Below are positions 40,912 through 48,890 of a DNA stretch of 64,000 nt, one piece after another. Both the position numbers and the translations under genes were made by a program. The DNA is from Dyadobacter sp. 50-39 (GTDB lineage: Bacteria; Bacteroidota; Bacteroidia; Cytophagales; Spirosomataceae): NCBI GenBank assembly GCA_001898145.1, contig MKSR01000008.1, positions 1 through 64,000 on the forward strand, read 5' to 3'. Under the pieces are notes generated by a model. It was not told where the DNA came from. It searched no databases and worked only from the letters and a program-made list of their open reading frames with translations. The first letter of the stretch is position 1; the number at the start of each line of letters is the position of its first letter.

Positions 40912-41760
40912 ATGACCAAAGCAAAAATAAATCCCAATGGTGACAAAGACTATATAGATCAGGTCGACCTTGTCAACGCGAAAAACTTCCCCAAATTCCT
41001 AAAAAGTATTTCCCTATCTCCATTTCGACACATTGAAAATCTAACCGTTAGTTTCAACCATCCAATTTCTATTGTGGCCGGTACCAACAGGTCTGGAAAA
41101 TCGACTTTGCTAATGGCCCTAGCATGCAGCCACTTCCTCTTCCAAAAGAGAAATGTACAGAATGGCAAGCTTGAAAGGCATACATGGAGCTCTTTAATGC
41201 AGTTCACGAACCATGATAAGCAGGCGAGAGACTGGACATATCACATAACATACAAGCTCGGAGAAAAGATTGAAAGTAAGCGAGGTCAGCGCAAGTCAGC
41301 AACTCAAAAATGGAATGGAATAGGAAAAAAGGAGAGCCAGTTCAAAGATAGACAGGTAATCTTTATCGATTTGGACAGAGTCGCACCAGCAAGGCACTTC
41401 GGCAAAACCATTTTTAACAAAGCTACGAAAGCACAAGCCACGCATATTTCAGCTAAAAATGTTGGTCGCATTGAAGAATATTTGTCTTTTATCCTCGAAG
41501 ACAATATAAAGTTAAGCAAACTAGCAGATCATCTTGACAAAGACATCTTTAAATACACTGGAACTAATGAGTATTCCAGCTATAATGCGGCAACCGGTGA
41601 AGAAGTTTTAACAAAGATTTTAATTGACGTTGTTGAAGCTCCCGATCACTCCTTAATACTAATTGATGAAATAGAAGTAGGTCTACATCCGAAAATTCAG
41701 AGGCGCTTGATGCAGGTATTATATCACGTGCAAGAAGTGATTCAAAGCAATTTATTGTAA
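40912..41760 (+). CDS. OLD-like ATPase, N-terminal half (split by frameshift)
   Basis: A 282-residue frame encoding the ATPase core of an AAA/ABC-type protein: ISIVAGTNRSGKSTLLMALA (Walker A), LILIDEIEVGLHPKIQRRLM (signature region and Walker B). It ends nine codons after YHV in an unrelated tail. The conserved H-loop (FIVTTHSPSIL) is found in another frame at once after. Loss of one base near 41730 (CACGTG|GCAAGA reduced to CACGTGCAAGA) explains this. Together with 41790-42452 it would form one protein of about 513 residues. Low GC and codon use suggest recent acquisition. Confidence 0.85.
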   Translation: MTKAKINPNGDKDYIDQVDLVNAKNFPKFLKSISLSPFRHIENLTVSFNHPISIVAGTNRSGKSTLLMALACSHFLFQKRNVQNGKLERHTWSSLMQFTNHDKQARDWTYHITYKLGEKIESKRGQRKSATQKWNGIGKKESQFKDRQVIFIDLDRVAPARHFGKTIFNKATKAQATHISAKNVGRIEEYLSFILEDNIKLSKLADHLDKDIFKYTGTNEYSSYNAATGEEVLTKILIDVVEAPDHSLILIDEIEVGLHPKIQRRLMQVLYHVQEVIQSNLL

Positions 41761-41789
41761 CAACTCACTCACCATCAATTCTATCTAGT

Positions 41790-42452
41790 GTGCCTGATAA
41801 AGCTAGGACTTTTGTTGAACGTACCCCCGATGCAAAATTTAAGGCAATTGCTAACATTAGTGTCAATGCGGCCTTATCTAAGATGGATTCTACATCATAT
41901 CCCTTAGTGGACCTCTTTTGTGAAGATAGAGAAGCGAAGAAAATAATAGACAAGGCAATATCATCTATACAGTCGACAATGAAGCTAAATAATTTTGTTG
42001 ATTTAGTTAATATCATTGTATCAGGCAGCGACACAACCACATATTCCTATTTTAAAGCTCATCAAGCGACTTATTCCAGTAAAAGAATAAAGACTGGCTG
42101 TGCATGTGTACTTGACGGAGATCGAAAGAGCTTAAAAAGCAAAAATGGCGATCCGCTTTATACGCCAGAAACTGGGCTCCATTTTCTATATTCCAATGAT
42201 AGTCCAGAAAAATTTCTAGTTTCGGAGTACATTACGGCCGTTCCGAATGAGACAATGTCTTATCACCTTTCTTCTAGCAACGTTCACGCATTATTCGAGA
42301 AAATGGTAGAAAATTCTCTCGCAGCCACTAGGAACGAAGCATTTGATCTTTGTTGGAATCACTTTTTAACTACATCTCATGGCAAGGAATATTTCGAAGA
42401 GTTAAAAGCATTTCTATTAGATATGGTAAAACAATATTCGCCTGACCTGTGA
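41790..42452 (+). CDS. OLD-like ATPase, C-terminal half with TOPRIM-like motifs
   Basis: A 220-residue open frame from a GTG; its real reading frame is open from about 41730, where the H-loop motif TTHSPSILSSVPDKARTF is encoded. DLFCEDREAKKIID (acidic residue in the first motif) and CACVLDGDRKSLKSKNG (DxD) are consistent with a TOPRIM nuclease domain as in OLD-family and GajA proteins. The later part (HLSSSNVHALFEKMV onward) is unclassified. Without the N-terminal half it should be inactive. Confidence 0.75.
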   Translation: MPDKARTFVERTPDAKFKAIANISVNAALSKMDSTSYPLVDLFCEDREAKKIIDKAISSIQSTMKLNNFVDLVNIIVSGSDTTTYSYFKAHQATYSSKRIKTGCACVLDGDRKSLKSKNGDPLYTPETGLHFLYSNDSPEKFLVSEYITAVPNETMSYHLSSSNVHALFEKMVENSLAATRNEAFDLCWNHFLTTSHGKEYFEELKAFLLDMVKQYSPDL

Positions 42453-42569
42453 ATCGTTTAACCTTTCGCATGCGCTATCGGCCATTTTTATTTATATAGA
42501 AATACTTAGCAAGAAAAAGAACATCTATAACTTGGATCAATTACTTCAATAATAAAACTATTCAGAGGA

Positions 42570-43460
42570 ATGCACTCTAAGCGTCTACACAATGTTCTTG
42601 AAGGATTTGATTACAAACTACTTGAAAGTTCCGAATTTAAGGAGGATTCGGTTCGAGAAGAAATTATTGTTCCAATACTCAAAGGTCTAGGTTACACATC
42701 TGGAAAACCGAATCAGATTATTAGAAGCAGAAAGCTTCTCCATCCATTCGTATCAATCGGATCGAAGCGAAAAGAAATTTATATCGTTCCTGACTATCTT
42801 TTTGAGGTCGATGGGAAGGCTGCGTGGGTTTTGGACGCAAAATCACCATCAGAGGATATACTTAAATCAAAACACGTAGAACAAGCATACTCCTACGCAA
42901 TTCATAGTGAAGTACGAGTCAATTTCTTTGCTCTTTGTAACGGAAAAGAATTTGCATTATACGATGTGCAAAAGATTGACCCTATCGTACACTTTGATAT
43001 TAGAGCAATACCTTTGTATTGGGACACATTGAAAAAATTCCTAGCACCAGATCGAGTTTTCTCAACTAATCATCATAAGCTGGCCAAGGACTTAGGCTTA
43101 CACCTCAAAAGACTCGGTTTCGATAAGATGGAGAGCCTTATCTTCCCGCATGTACCACTTACCCACGTGGGGCAATTGAGTCCAAACATGTTCTCATCCT
43201 CTGGCGGAATTAAAACCGATGAGGGTAATTACGTCGTAACGTTTGACTTTGATGAACGTATATTAAAAGAACTCGCCGGGAAAATTCCCGACGAGGCAAT
43301 TCGAAAATTGTCAGTGCGTAAACCTGGGATGAATCAAGTTGTTCACTTTCCCGACAAAGTTTATCTTGTCTCAATTGATTGTCGAATTGGAGAAACACTT
43401 GAAGAAAACAACGACGAAATATTTCTCCCGCTGATCATAAACAAGATTCTGGACAATTAG
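42570..43460 (+). CDS. HsdR N-terminal-type PD-(D/E)XK nuclease domain protein
   Basis: A 296-residue stand-alone protein resembling the N-terminal nuclease domain of type I restriction subunit R: EEIIVPILKGLGYTSGKPNQ, IYIVPDYLFEVDGKAAWVLD followed by AKSPSEDI (D...DxK active site) and VEQAYSYAIHSEVRVNFFAL. The rest (about 190-296) has no visible helicase motifs. It starts 117 bases after the ATPase frame, in the same direction and AT-rich composition, suggesting a two-gene defence unit. It is intact. Confidence 0.85.
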   Translation: MHSKRLHNVLEGFDYKLLESSEFKEDSVREEIIVPILKGLGYTSGKPNQIIRSRKLLHPFVSIGSKRKEIYIVPDYLFEVDGKAAWVLDAKSPSEDILKSKHVEQAYSYAIHSEVRVNFFALCNGKEFALYDVQKIDPIVHFDIRAIPLYWDTLKKFLAPDRVFSTNHHKLAKDLGLHLKRLGFDKMESLIFPHVPLTHVGQLSPNMFSSSGGIKTDEGNYVVTFDFDERILKELAGKIPDEAIRKLSVRKPGMNQVVHFPDKVYLVSIDCRIGETLEENNDEIFLPLIINKILDN

Positions 43461-43480
43461 CTAGTAGGGCCAATCGTCTC

Positions 43481-45190
43481 TCACCCCTTCCACTCTGTCT
43501 CAATCCCTTGCTCGCTCAAAAACCCCTGAAACCCCGCCAACAACCCCTTATCCTCCCTAACACCCCGCGGAAGCACATTCTTCGAAGAAGCAAACTTCAC
43601 CAACAACCCCACCCCTTCCCCAATGCTCCACTCCACCGGATGCAACCGGTAACACCCATTCGTAATATGCGTAGTACCAATATTCTTGTTAGCAGGCAGA
43701 ATATTCTCCATCCGCACAGGCAGCAGCGCACCAAGCGGAATCTGAAACGGCAGTGACCCAAAATCAATGTAATTATCCCCGCCGGTGCTCGGGTGCAAGT
43801 CAATATGGTAATAACCAATCCCAACGCTGTCTTCAAAAGCAGCCGCTTTCACGCCCGCAGATTGCCCGGTGACCGCAGCGCGCTGCTCAGCACCGACGTG
43901 CTCTTCCTTAATAGTAAATAGCGCTTTGATGCGGCGGGATTCGCGGACGTAGGGGTATTTGGCAAGGCCGTCTTCGGTGCCCATGACGTCTTTGCGGAGG
44001 CGGATGCCGGGCCAGCCTTTGCCGCCGTCGGGACGCGGGGCCTCTGTTTGGAGCCAGTACAGGAGCGAGAGGCTGAGCTGCTTACCGCGTTCGAAATGCT
44101 TTTCGAAGTCCTTTTCGCTGGCGCCGATGAGGTTGCCGAGGGTGTAGTCATTTTGCGGCCAGTTTACGATGGTAATGTCGCCGGCGTAGGTGCCGGGGGC
44201 GAAGTTGGCCTTGTTGATAATGCGGCGGTAGAGCCAGAGGTTCAGGTTGTTGCCAGTCGGGATGCCCTCGGGGTGGAAGCCGAGCTGTTTCGGTTCGAGG
44301 GTTTTGGGGTTGGAATAGGAAAGGTCCAGCAGCCTGCCCGACCAGGGTTTGGCCATTTTGGGGACGTAATTTTTCCAAAACTCATATTCCCGCGGCTTTT
44401 CGATCACGTGGTTTTCGCCCGGGCGGTAGTCGATGGCGTAGCAGACGGTGAATGCCTGCACATTGTTCGGGTCGGCTTTTTCGGGCGCGTGGAATTCGCC
44501 GGTTTCGGCTTTGGATTCGGCGCCGGTCACGTATTCGGTGCCGGTCATGGGCAGCAGGTCGCCAAGCTCGGTAGCGTCCGCGAAATAAGGTGCTGTGAGG
44601 GTGAGCAATGCTTTATTGCGGCGGTTTTGGGCGGTGAGCGATTGTACTTTGTTGCCTTTCACGTCGGCGGACACGATTTTGTGTTCCAGCAGCAAGGTGA
44701 GCTTACCGGTGCTCAGGTACGGGTTGAGCATGTCCGTGAGCACGGCTACGGCCACGCGCGGCTCGTGACAGAGCTTGGATACAGATCCGTCGCCCGGATT
44801 GAGGTTCTTGCGGTTTTTGGCCTCGGCAGTGAGCGGGTAGTTTTTCTGGTAATACTCGCGCACTGCGGTGCGGAACTGCCGGTAGGCTTTCGTTGCACCG
44901 TGCGTTTCGATCCACTGGTGCTCGTCGGGTGGGACGCCCTGCTGCGATACCTGGCCGCCGATCCAGTCGGTTTCTTCGGTGAGGATTACCGAGAGGCCAT
45001 TGCGCAATGCAGCTAATGCCGCGGCACAGCCGCCCAGGCCGCCGCCGGCGATCACCAGGTCGGCGGTTAATGTTCTCCCGGACTTGTTTTCTTGCGACAA
45101 AGGTCCGGACTGTGCGGCCGGACCTTTGTCGAGATTAGTAACTAATGCACCGCCGAGTGCGATGCTTTTTAAGAATTTGCTACGCTTCAT
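43481..45190 (-). CDS. FAD-dependent oxidoreductase, exported
   Basis: A 569-residue flavoprotein. Signal-like N-terminus MKRSKFLKSIALGGALVTNL, then the dinucleotide-binding motif LVIAGGGLGGCAAALAALRN and EETDWIGGQVSQQGVP. The C-terminal part includes VRMENILPANKNIGTTHITN, a pattern of the FAD-dependent oxidoreductase group found with sugar-processing genes in Bacteroidota and Planctomycetota. Substrate unknown. The ATG at 45190 is chosen since upstream codons come from the neighbouring repeat. Confidence 0.9.
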   Translation of the reverse strand: MKRSKFLKSIALGGALVTNLDKGPAAQSGPLSQENKSGRTLTADLVIAGGGLGGCAAALAALRNGLSVILTEETDWIGGQVSQQGVPPDEHQWIETHGATKAYRQFRTAVREYYQKNYPLTAEAKNRKNLNPGDGSVSKLCHEPRVAVAVLTDMLNPYLSTGKLTLLLEHKIVSADVKGNKVQSLTAQNRRNKALLTLTAPYFADATELGDLLPMTGTEYVTGAESKAETGEFHAPEKADPNNVQAFTVCYAIDYRPGENHVIEKPREYEFWKNYVPKMAKPWSGRLLDLSYSNPKTLEPKQLGFHPEGIPTGNNLNLWLYRRIINKANFAPGTYAGDITIVNWPQNDYTLGNLIGASEKDFEKHFERGKQLSLSLLYWLQTEAPRPDGGKGWPGIRLRKDVMGTEDGLAKYPYVRESRRIKALFTIKEEHVGAEQRAAVTGQSAGVKAAAFEDSVGIGYYHIDLHPSTGGDNYIDFGSLPFQIPLGALLPVRMENILPANKNIGTTHITNGCYRLHPVEWSIGEGVGLLVKFASSKNVLPRGVREDKGLLAGFQGFLSEQGIETEWKG

Positions 45191-45207
45191 AAAGTATTTT
45201 AAAAGTA

Positions 45208-45362
45208 TGTCATGCTGAGCGGACCGGGCCACGAGGCGGTCGAAGCATCGTGGTAGATGGCATTATATCTGTAGGTTGTCACACTGAGCGCAGTCGAAGT
45301 GCTTGCACGATGGCGTTTACATCTTTCGCTACGGACTGCCTTCGACTGCGCTCACGCTGACA
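45208..45362. repeat. Cluster of three CTGAGCGCAGTCGAAG-type repeats
   Basis: A long variant at 45208-45245 (starting TGTCATGCTGAGCGG, with a 20-base inner extension), a standard copy at 45277-45299, and an inverted copy at 45340-45362. The latter two could form a long hairpin. Located between the FAD oxidoreductase and anti-sigma genes. Confidence 0.75.
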
Positions 45363-45381
45363 TTTCAGGTTGTCATTTATT

Positions 45382-46275
45382 CTAACTCACTTTCCCCATC
45401 ACATACATTTCGTCCATGGTCGGGGTAGGGTTGCCGCCTTCTTTTTCCAGCGTAATGGCGAATGCGGCTGCACCCGGTTTGGTATTTTTCATTTTCATCA
45501 CCTTCCCGGTGAATGTGTTGTCGAGCATCCCATTATCCATCGGCTTGCCATCCACGATACTCCAAAGCTGGTATTGCTTGCCCTGGGGTGCGGCGGGAAG
45601 GTTCTGTACGTCAATCAGCACCTCGTTCGTTTGCGTATTCCAGAATGCGGAAACGGCACTTGCAGGTGATTTCGCCAATCCCGCCATGTGGACGTGCTTA
45701 TAAGTCGGGCTGCGGAACAAGGAGGCGAGCGCCTGGTTGTATTCCGTCTGCGCTTTCATCGCTGTCATCTCGGCCTGCATCGTTTCCACTTTGGCCACGG
45801 CTTCGTTGTTGGCACTTTTGAGATCGGTCATCTGCATGGCCGACCATCCCGCAAACAGCGCGAGCAATATCGCGGCGGCTACGGCCAGTTTGGCCCAGGC
45901 TGGCGTTACCACCTGCGTTTCCACGCGCTCAAATGCATTGTCGATCACGCGCGCTTCCCTCAGCACAGGCTCTGCCGGCGCGGCGTCGTCGGTTTGGTTT
46001 ACAGTCTGCTGTTCTGCCGCATCCTCCGCTTTCGGTTCTTCCGCGGAAGTTCCGAAACTCATTTGCGCAAAAATCGACTCTTTCAATGAAGGCGGTGGCG
46101 TTGCCTGGTGTTTCAGCGCATATTCTTCCAATGCACTTTCGGTACGCAACAGCTCTTCCTTAATCTCAGGGTAAATATGCGACATACACTCCACCTCCTG
46201 CTTCTCCTGGGGAGAAACAGTGCCCAATACATATTCCTCCAATATACCGGACTCTATATAGGCTTGGATATTCAT
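45382..46275 (-). CDS. Anti-sigma factor (RskA-like)
   Basis: A 297-residue inner-membrane protein. Residues 1-80 form the anti-sigma region (IESGILEEYVLGTVSPQEKQ, SALEEYALKH); one membrane segment lies at about 140-155 (LAVAAAILLALFAGWSAMQM); a coiled coil and a C-terminal RskA-type domain face the periplasm (VLIDVQNLPAAPQGKQYQLW, KVMKMKNTKPGAAAFAITLE). It sequesters the ECF sigma factor encoded just upstream, with which it shares a four-base ATGA overlap. Confidence 0.92.
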   Translation of the reverse strand: MNIQAYIESGILEEYVLGTVSPQEKQEVECMSHIYPEIKEELLRTESALEEYALKHQATPPPSLKESIFAQMSFGTSAEEPKAEDAAEQQTVNQTDDAAPAEPVLREARVIDNAFERVETQVVTPAWAKLAVAAAILLALFAGWSAMQMTDLKSANNEAVAKVETMQAEMTAMKAQTEYNQALASLFRSPTYKHVHMAGLAKSPASAVSAFWNTQTNEVLIDVQNLPAAPQGKQYQLWSIVDGKPMDNGMLDNTFTGKVMKMKNTKPGAAAFAITLEKEGGNPTPTMDEMYVMGKVS

Positions 46276-46817
46276 ACTGCAAAGTATTGTTTTAACTCCT
46301 GTAATGCGGTCCTGATCCGCGATTTCACGGTGCCCAGCGGTATACTCAGCTCCTCGGAGATTTCCTCATGCGTGTAGCCCTGGAAATAGGCCATATCAAT
46401 GAGTATTTTCCGCTCGGGCCTGAGCATGTCGACGATCGCCTTCATGTCCGAACTGATTGTCTGTGCATCTTCGTACGTATCCTTCTCATTGAGGACCACC
46501 GTGTTTTCAATATCATCCATTGCCGGCTTACGGCCCTCCGCCCTGACTGCGTCAATCGCCCCGTTTCGGGCGATATTCATAATCCATGTAAACAATCGTC
46601 CTTTCTCGGGGTCATAGGAAGCGATATTCTTCCATATTTTCAGAAAGCATTCCTGCAATACATCTGCGGCCTTTTCCTCATCCCTCAATGTTTTTGAAAT
46701 GATATTAAACAAAGCTCCCGAGTAATGGTCGTACAGGAAGTCGAAGGCAGTCCGTTCGTTTCTTTTCAGGGCTGCCACCAATTCCTCTTCCGAGTATTTT
46801 ACCTTGCTTGTCGCCAA
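46272..46817 (-). CDS. ECF-type RNA polymerase sigma factor
   Basis: An RpoE-like sigma factor of about 181 residues: region 2 (AFDFLYDHYSGALFNII, AADVLQECFLKIWKNI, RLFTWIMNIARNGAID) and region 4 (MAYFQGYTHEEISEELSIPL, GTVKSRIRTAL). It and the RskA-like protein form a sigma/anti-sigma switch. No ATG stands at the right place; I propose the TTG at 46817 (MATSKVKYSEEELV), giving the usual length. The frame stays open to a GTG at 47045 overlapping the gldF stop, but that part has no sigma-factor character. Confidence 0.9.
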   Translation of the reverse strand: MATSKVKYSEEELVAALKRNERTAFDFLYDHYSGALFNIISKTLRDEEKAADVLQECFLKIWKNIASYDPEKGRLFTWIMNIARNGAIDAVRAEGRKPAMDDIENTVVLNEKDTYEDAQTISSDMKAIVDMLRPERKILIDMAYFQGYTHEEISEELSIPLGTVKSRIRTALQELKQYFAV

Positions 46818-47041
46818 GAGTCGCTTAACATTTAATTGTAAATTACTTGTTGGCAATCTAGTAAATTTTCCTACACGCCTGGCCGGGCCATACCAAATTA
46901 TTGCCTTATCGCCAGATCGGAAGGAAATTACCAAAGAAGGGGGAATGGACTGCATTCCGGGTCGTATGCCTGTGTGTGCCATCGTAGTGTGCTTTTCATC
47001 ATATACGAACGGCGCACCGGATTGGATCGACAGGCCCGGTT

Positions 47042-47770
47042 TCACTTGCGAAGGCCTTCTACGCGCCAGAGCGTCAGGAAGATAAAGAAGGTGATCAGGC
47101 TGAGCAGATAAATCACGTTGCGGGAGTCGATAAGGCCTTTACCCAATGCCTGGTATTGAACGTCCAACGCTATACCGGAGAGCAGCGAAGCCCCGAAACC
47201 ATCGCCGAACATGCCCGAAACAGCCCCGAAACCGACATACCAGATAAACGCCAGAAACACAGCAAGGATGAATGCGACGATCTGATTGTCATTCAATGAA
47301 GAAGCCCAGATACCCATCGCAACCAGCACACCGCTCAGCAGGAACAGGCCCAGGTACGACCCCGCCACGGCCGCGGAATCGACGTCACCCACGGGGTTGC
47401 CCAATTGGTATACACTGTAATAGTAAATAAGCGTGGGAAGCATTGTGAGCACCACCAGCACCCAGTTCGCGAAGAATTTCCCGAGTACGAGATCGATATT
47501 CCGGATGGGCTTGGTCAACAGCAGTTCCAGCGTCCCATTGCGCGACTCTTCGGCCAGCGAGCGCATGGTGATGGCCGGTATCAGAAATATCAGCACATAG
47601 GGTGCCAGGCCGAAAAACGAACCGAGATCGGCATAACCATAATCGAGGATATTGGAATCGGGAAAAACCCAGACGATCAGGCCCACCGCCGTCAGGAAGA
47701 CAGCCATCACAATGTAGGCGATCAATGAGTTAAAAAAACTGGCTATCTCTTTCCGGAAGATTGCTAACAC
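47042..47770 (-). CDS. gldF: Gliding motility ABC transporter permease subunit GldF
   Basis: A 242-residue membrane protein with six hydrophobic segments. MLAIFRKEIASFFNSLIAYI, IPAITMRSLAEESRNGTLEL and LLLTKPIRNIDLVLGKFFAN identify the ABC-2-type permease GldF, which with GldA and GldG forms a transporter needed for gliding in flavobacteria. gldG normally follows gldF, but the next gene here is the ECF sigma factor. The start is a GTG at 47770. Probably in one operon with the upstream DUF4199 genes (34-base gap). Confidence 0.9.
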   Translation of the reverse strand: MLAIFRKEIASFFNSLIAYIVMAVFLTAVGLIVWVFPDSNILDYGYADLGSFFGLAPYVLIFLIPAITMRSLAEESRNGTLELLLTKPIRNIDLVLGKFFANWVLVVLTMLPTLIYYYSVYQLGNPVGDVDSAAVAGSYLGLFLLSGVLVAMGIWASSLNDNQIVAFILAVFLAFIWYVGFGAVSGMFGDGFGASLLSGIALDVQYQALGKGLIDSRNVIYLLSLITFFIFLTLWRVEGLRK

Positions 47771-47804
47771 TATTCGGGGATTTTAAAGTCTTTTCAGGAA
47801 TGCG

Positions 47805-48320
47805 TTATTCGAAGACCGGCTTTTCCTTGCGCATGATAGCCGCCGCGATCAGCGAAATGATGAATCCCGAGATCAACGTAACAACGACTACCGACATGAA
47901 CATAATGCCCGGCGACATCATCTTTTGCGACATTTCGATCACCTGCTCGATCTGCGCATCGTCCTTTCCTTGCTTTTCCAGATCCTCCCGGAGCTGGTCG
48001 AGGCCCTGGGCAATGGACGAACTATCGATAAACTGAATGTAAAATATCGTAAAAGTCGAAGTCAGAAAACCGTACACGGCCGAAAGAAGAGAGCCCAGAC
48101 CAAGGCCTTCGCCATAGCTGATATACCCTTTGTTCTTCTCGCGAAACTCTTTCATAGCCAAAAAAATGGCCACGATCAGGAATGCGTAGGTGAGCGCCGC
48201 CAGCAACCTGTTCTGCCCCAGTCCCGAAACATTGAGGATTGTCGAATAAACCATCGTCACTACGGCGGTAACAACACCGTATTTGAGGGCAACGCGGGCA
48301 GTAGAGGTTTTTTCTTCCAT
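47805..48320 (-). CDS. DUF4199 family membrane protein (first)
   Basis: A 171-residue protein with four membrane segments and the DUF4199 pattern: ALKYGVVTAVVTMVYS, FLAMKEFREKNKGYISYGEG, LGLGSLLSAVYGFLTS and a periplasmic coiled stretch (IDSSSIAQGLDQLREDLEKQ). Function unknown. Tandem with a second copy of the family, six bases apart, downstream of the dihydroorotase-like gene. Confidence 0.9.
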   Translation of the reverse strand: MEEKTSTARVALKYGVVTAVVTMVYSTILNVSGLGQNRLLAALTYAFLIVAIFLAMKEFREKNKGYISYGEGLGLGSLLSAVYGFLTSTFTIFYIQFIDSSSIAQGLDQLREDLEKQGKDDAQIEQVIEMSQKMMSPGIMFMSVVVVTLISGFIISLIAAAIMRKEKPVFE

Positions 48321-48326
48321 GAAGGT

Positions 48327-48890
48327 TTAAGATTTGTTGTCTTGAAGAATGCTGTAATCCTGTTTTCTCAAAATCAATGAAATGACCAGGATCGGAATGA
48401 TTGCCATCACCGTTTTTTTCCCAACCTCGTCCGTAATGAGTTCCGAAGTTGCCATGTCACCTACGCCCTTGTACATTTTCTGAAATTCGGCCTCTCCGAT
48501 GTTCTTGACGAGCTCGGCCTTGCCTTGCATCATCAGGTCCTGCATCTGGGCGACGTATGCTGTGAAAACAGCGGGATCAATGTAAGTTACAAAAAAATAG
48601 ATCAGCCAGCCGGCGATCAATGCACCAACGGTATTCACCACGTAACCGATCGTTAATGCCTCCCACAAATGCAAAAAGCCGTTTCCGACTTTCTTGCGGT
48701 AATACCAGCATGCGCCCGCAACGAGGATAATGTGGATACCGATGTCCATCACCTTATTATTCCCGAGCGGCACAATGCCCATTGCATACAAGCCCAGGAA
48801 AAACGCAAAGACCAGTAGGCCCAGCGCCAGCCCGAACAGCAGCGAGTACTTTAAAATAGGTTTATTAAAATATGCTATCACCGAATTCAT
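48327..48890 (-). CDS. DUF4199 family membrane protein (second)
   Basis: A 187-residue four-segment membrane protein of the same family as its neighbour (LGLALGLLVFAFFLGLYAMG, IGIHIILVAGACWYYRKKVG, GFLHLWEALTIGYVVNTVGA), with modest similarity to it. The ATG at 48890 overlaps the stop of the dihydroorotase-like gene (ATGA), which sets the start; the frame runs three codons further to a GTG. Probably translationally coupled. Confidence 0.88.
   Translation of the reverse strand: MNSVIAYFNKPILKYSLLFGLALGLLVFAFFLGLYAMGIVPLGNNKVMDIGIHIILVAGACWYYRKKVGNGFLHLWEALTIGYVVNTVGALIAGWLIYFFVTYIDPAVFTAYVAQMQDLMMQGKAELVKNIGEAEFQKMYKGVGDMATSELITDEVGKKTVMAIIPILVISLILRKQDYSILQDNKS

Noticed and set aside
40766-40915. 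Open frame continuing from the 2H fragment to the ATPase start
   Set aside because: It has no ATG, the sequence is not conserved in pattern, and the AT-rich part looks like a promoter region.
44048-45016. 322-codon frame on the plus strand
   Set aside because: Antisense to the FAD oxidoreductase gene; Gly/Val/Phe-rich mirror sequence.
46818-47045. N-terminal extension of the ECF sigma factor
   Set aside because: It would add about 76 residues of no sigma-factor character and overlap the gldF stop; the TTG at 46817 gives the normal length.
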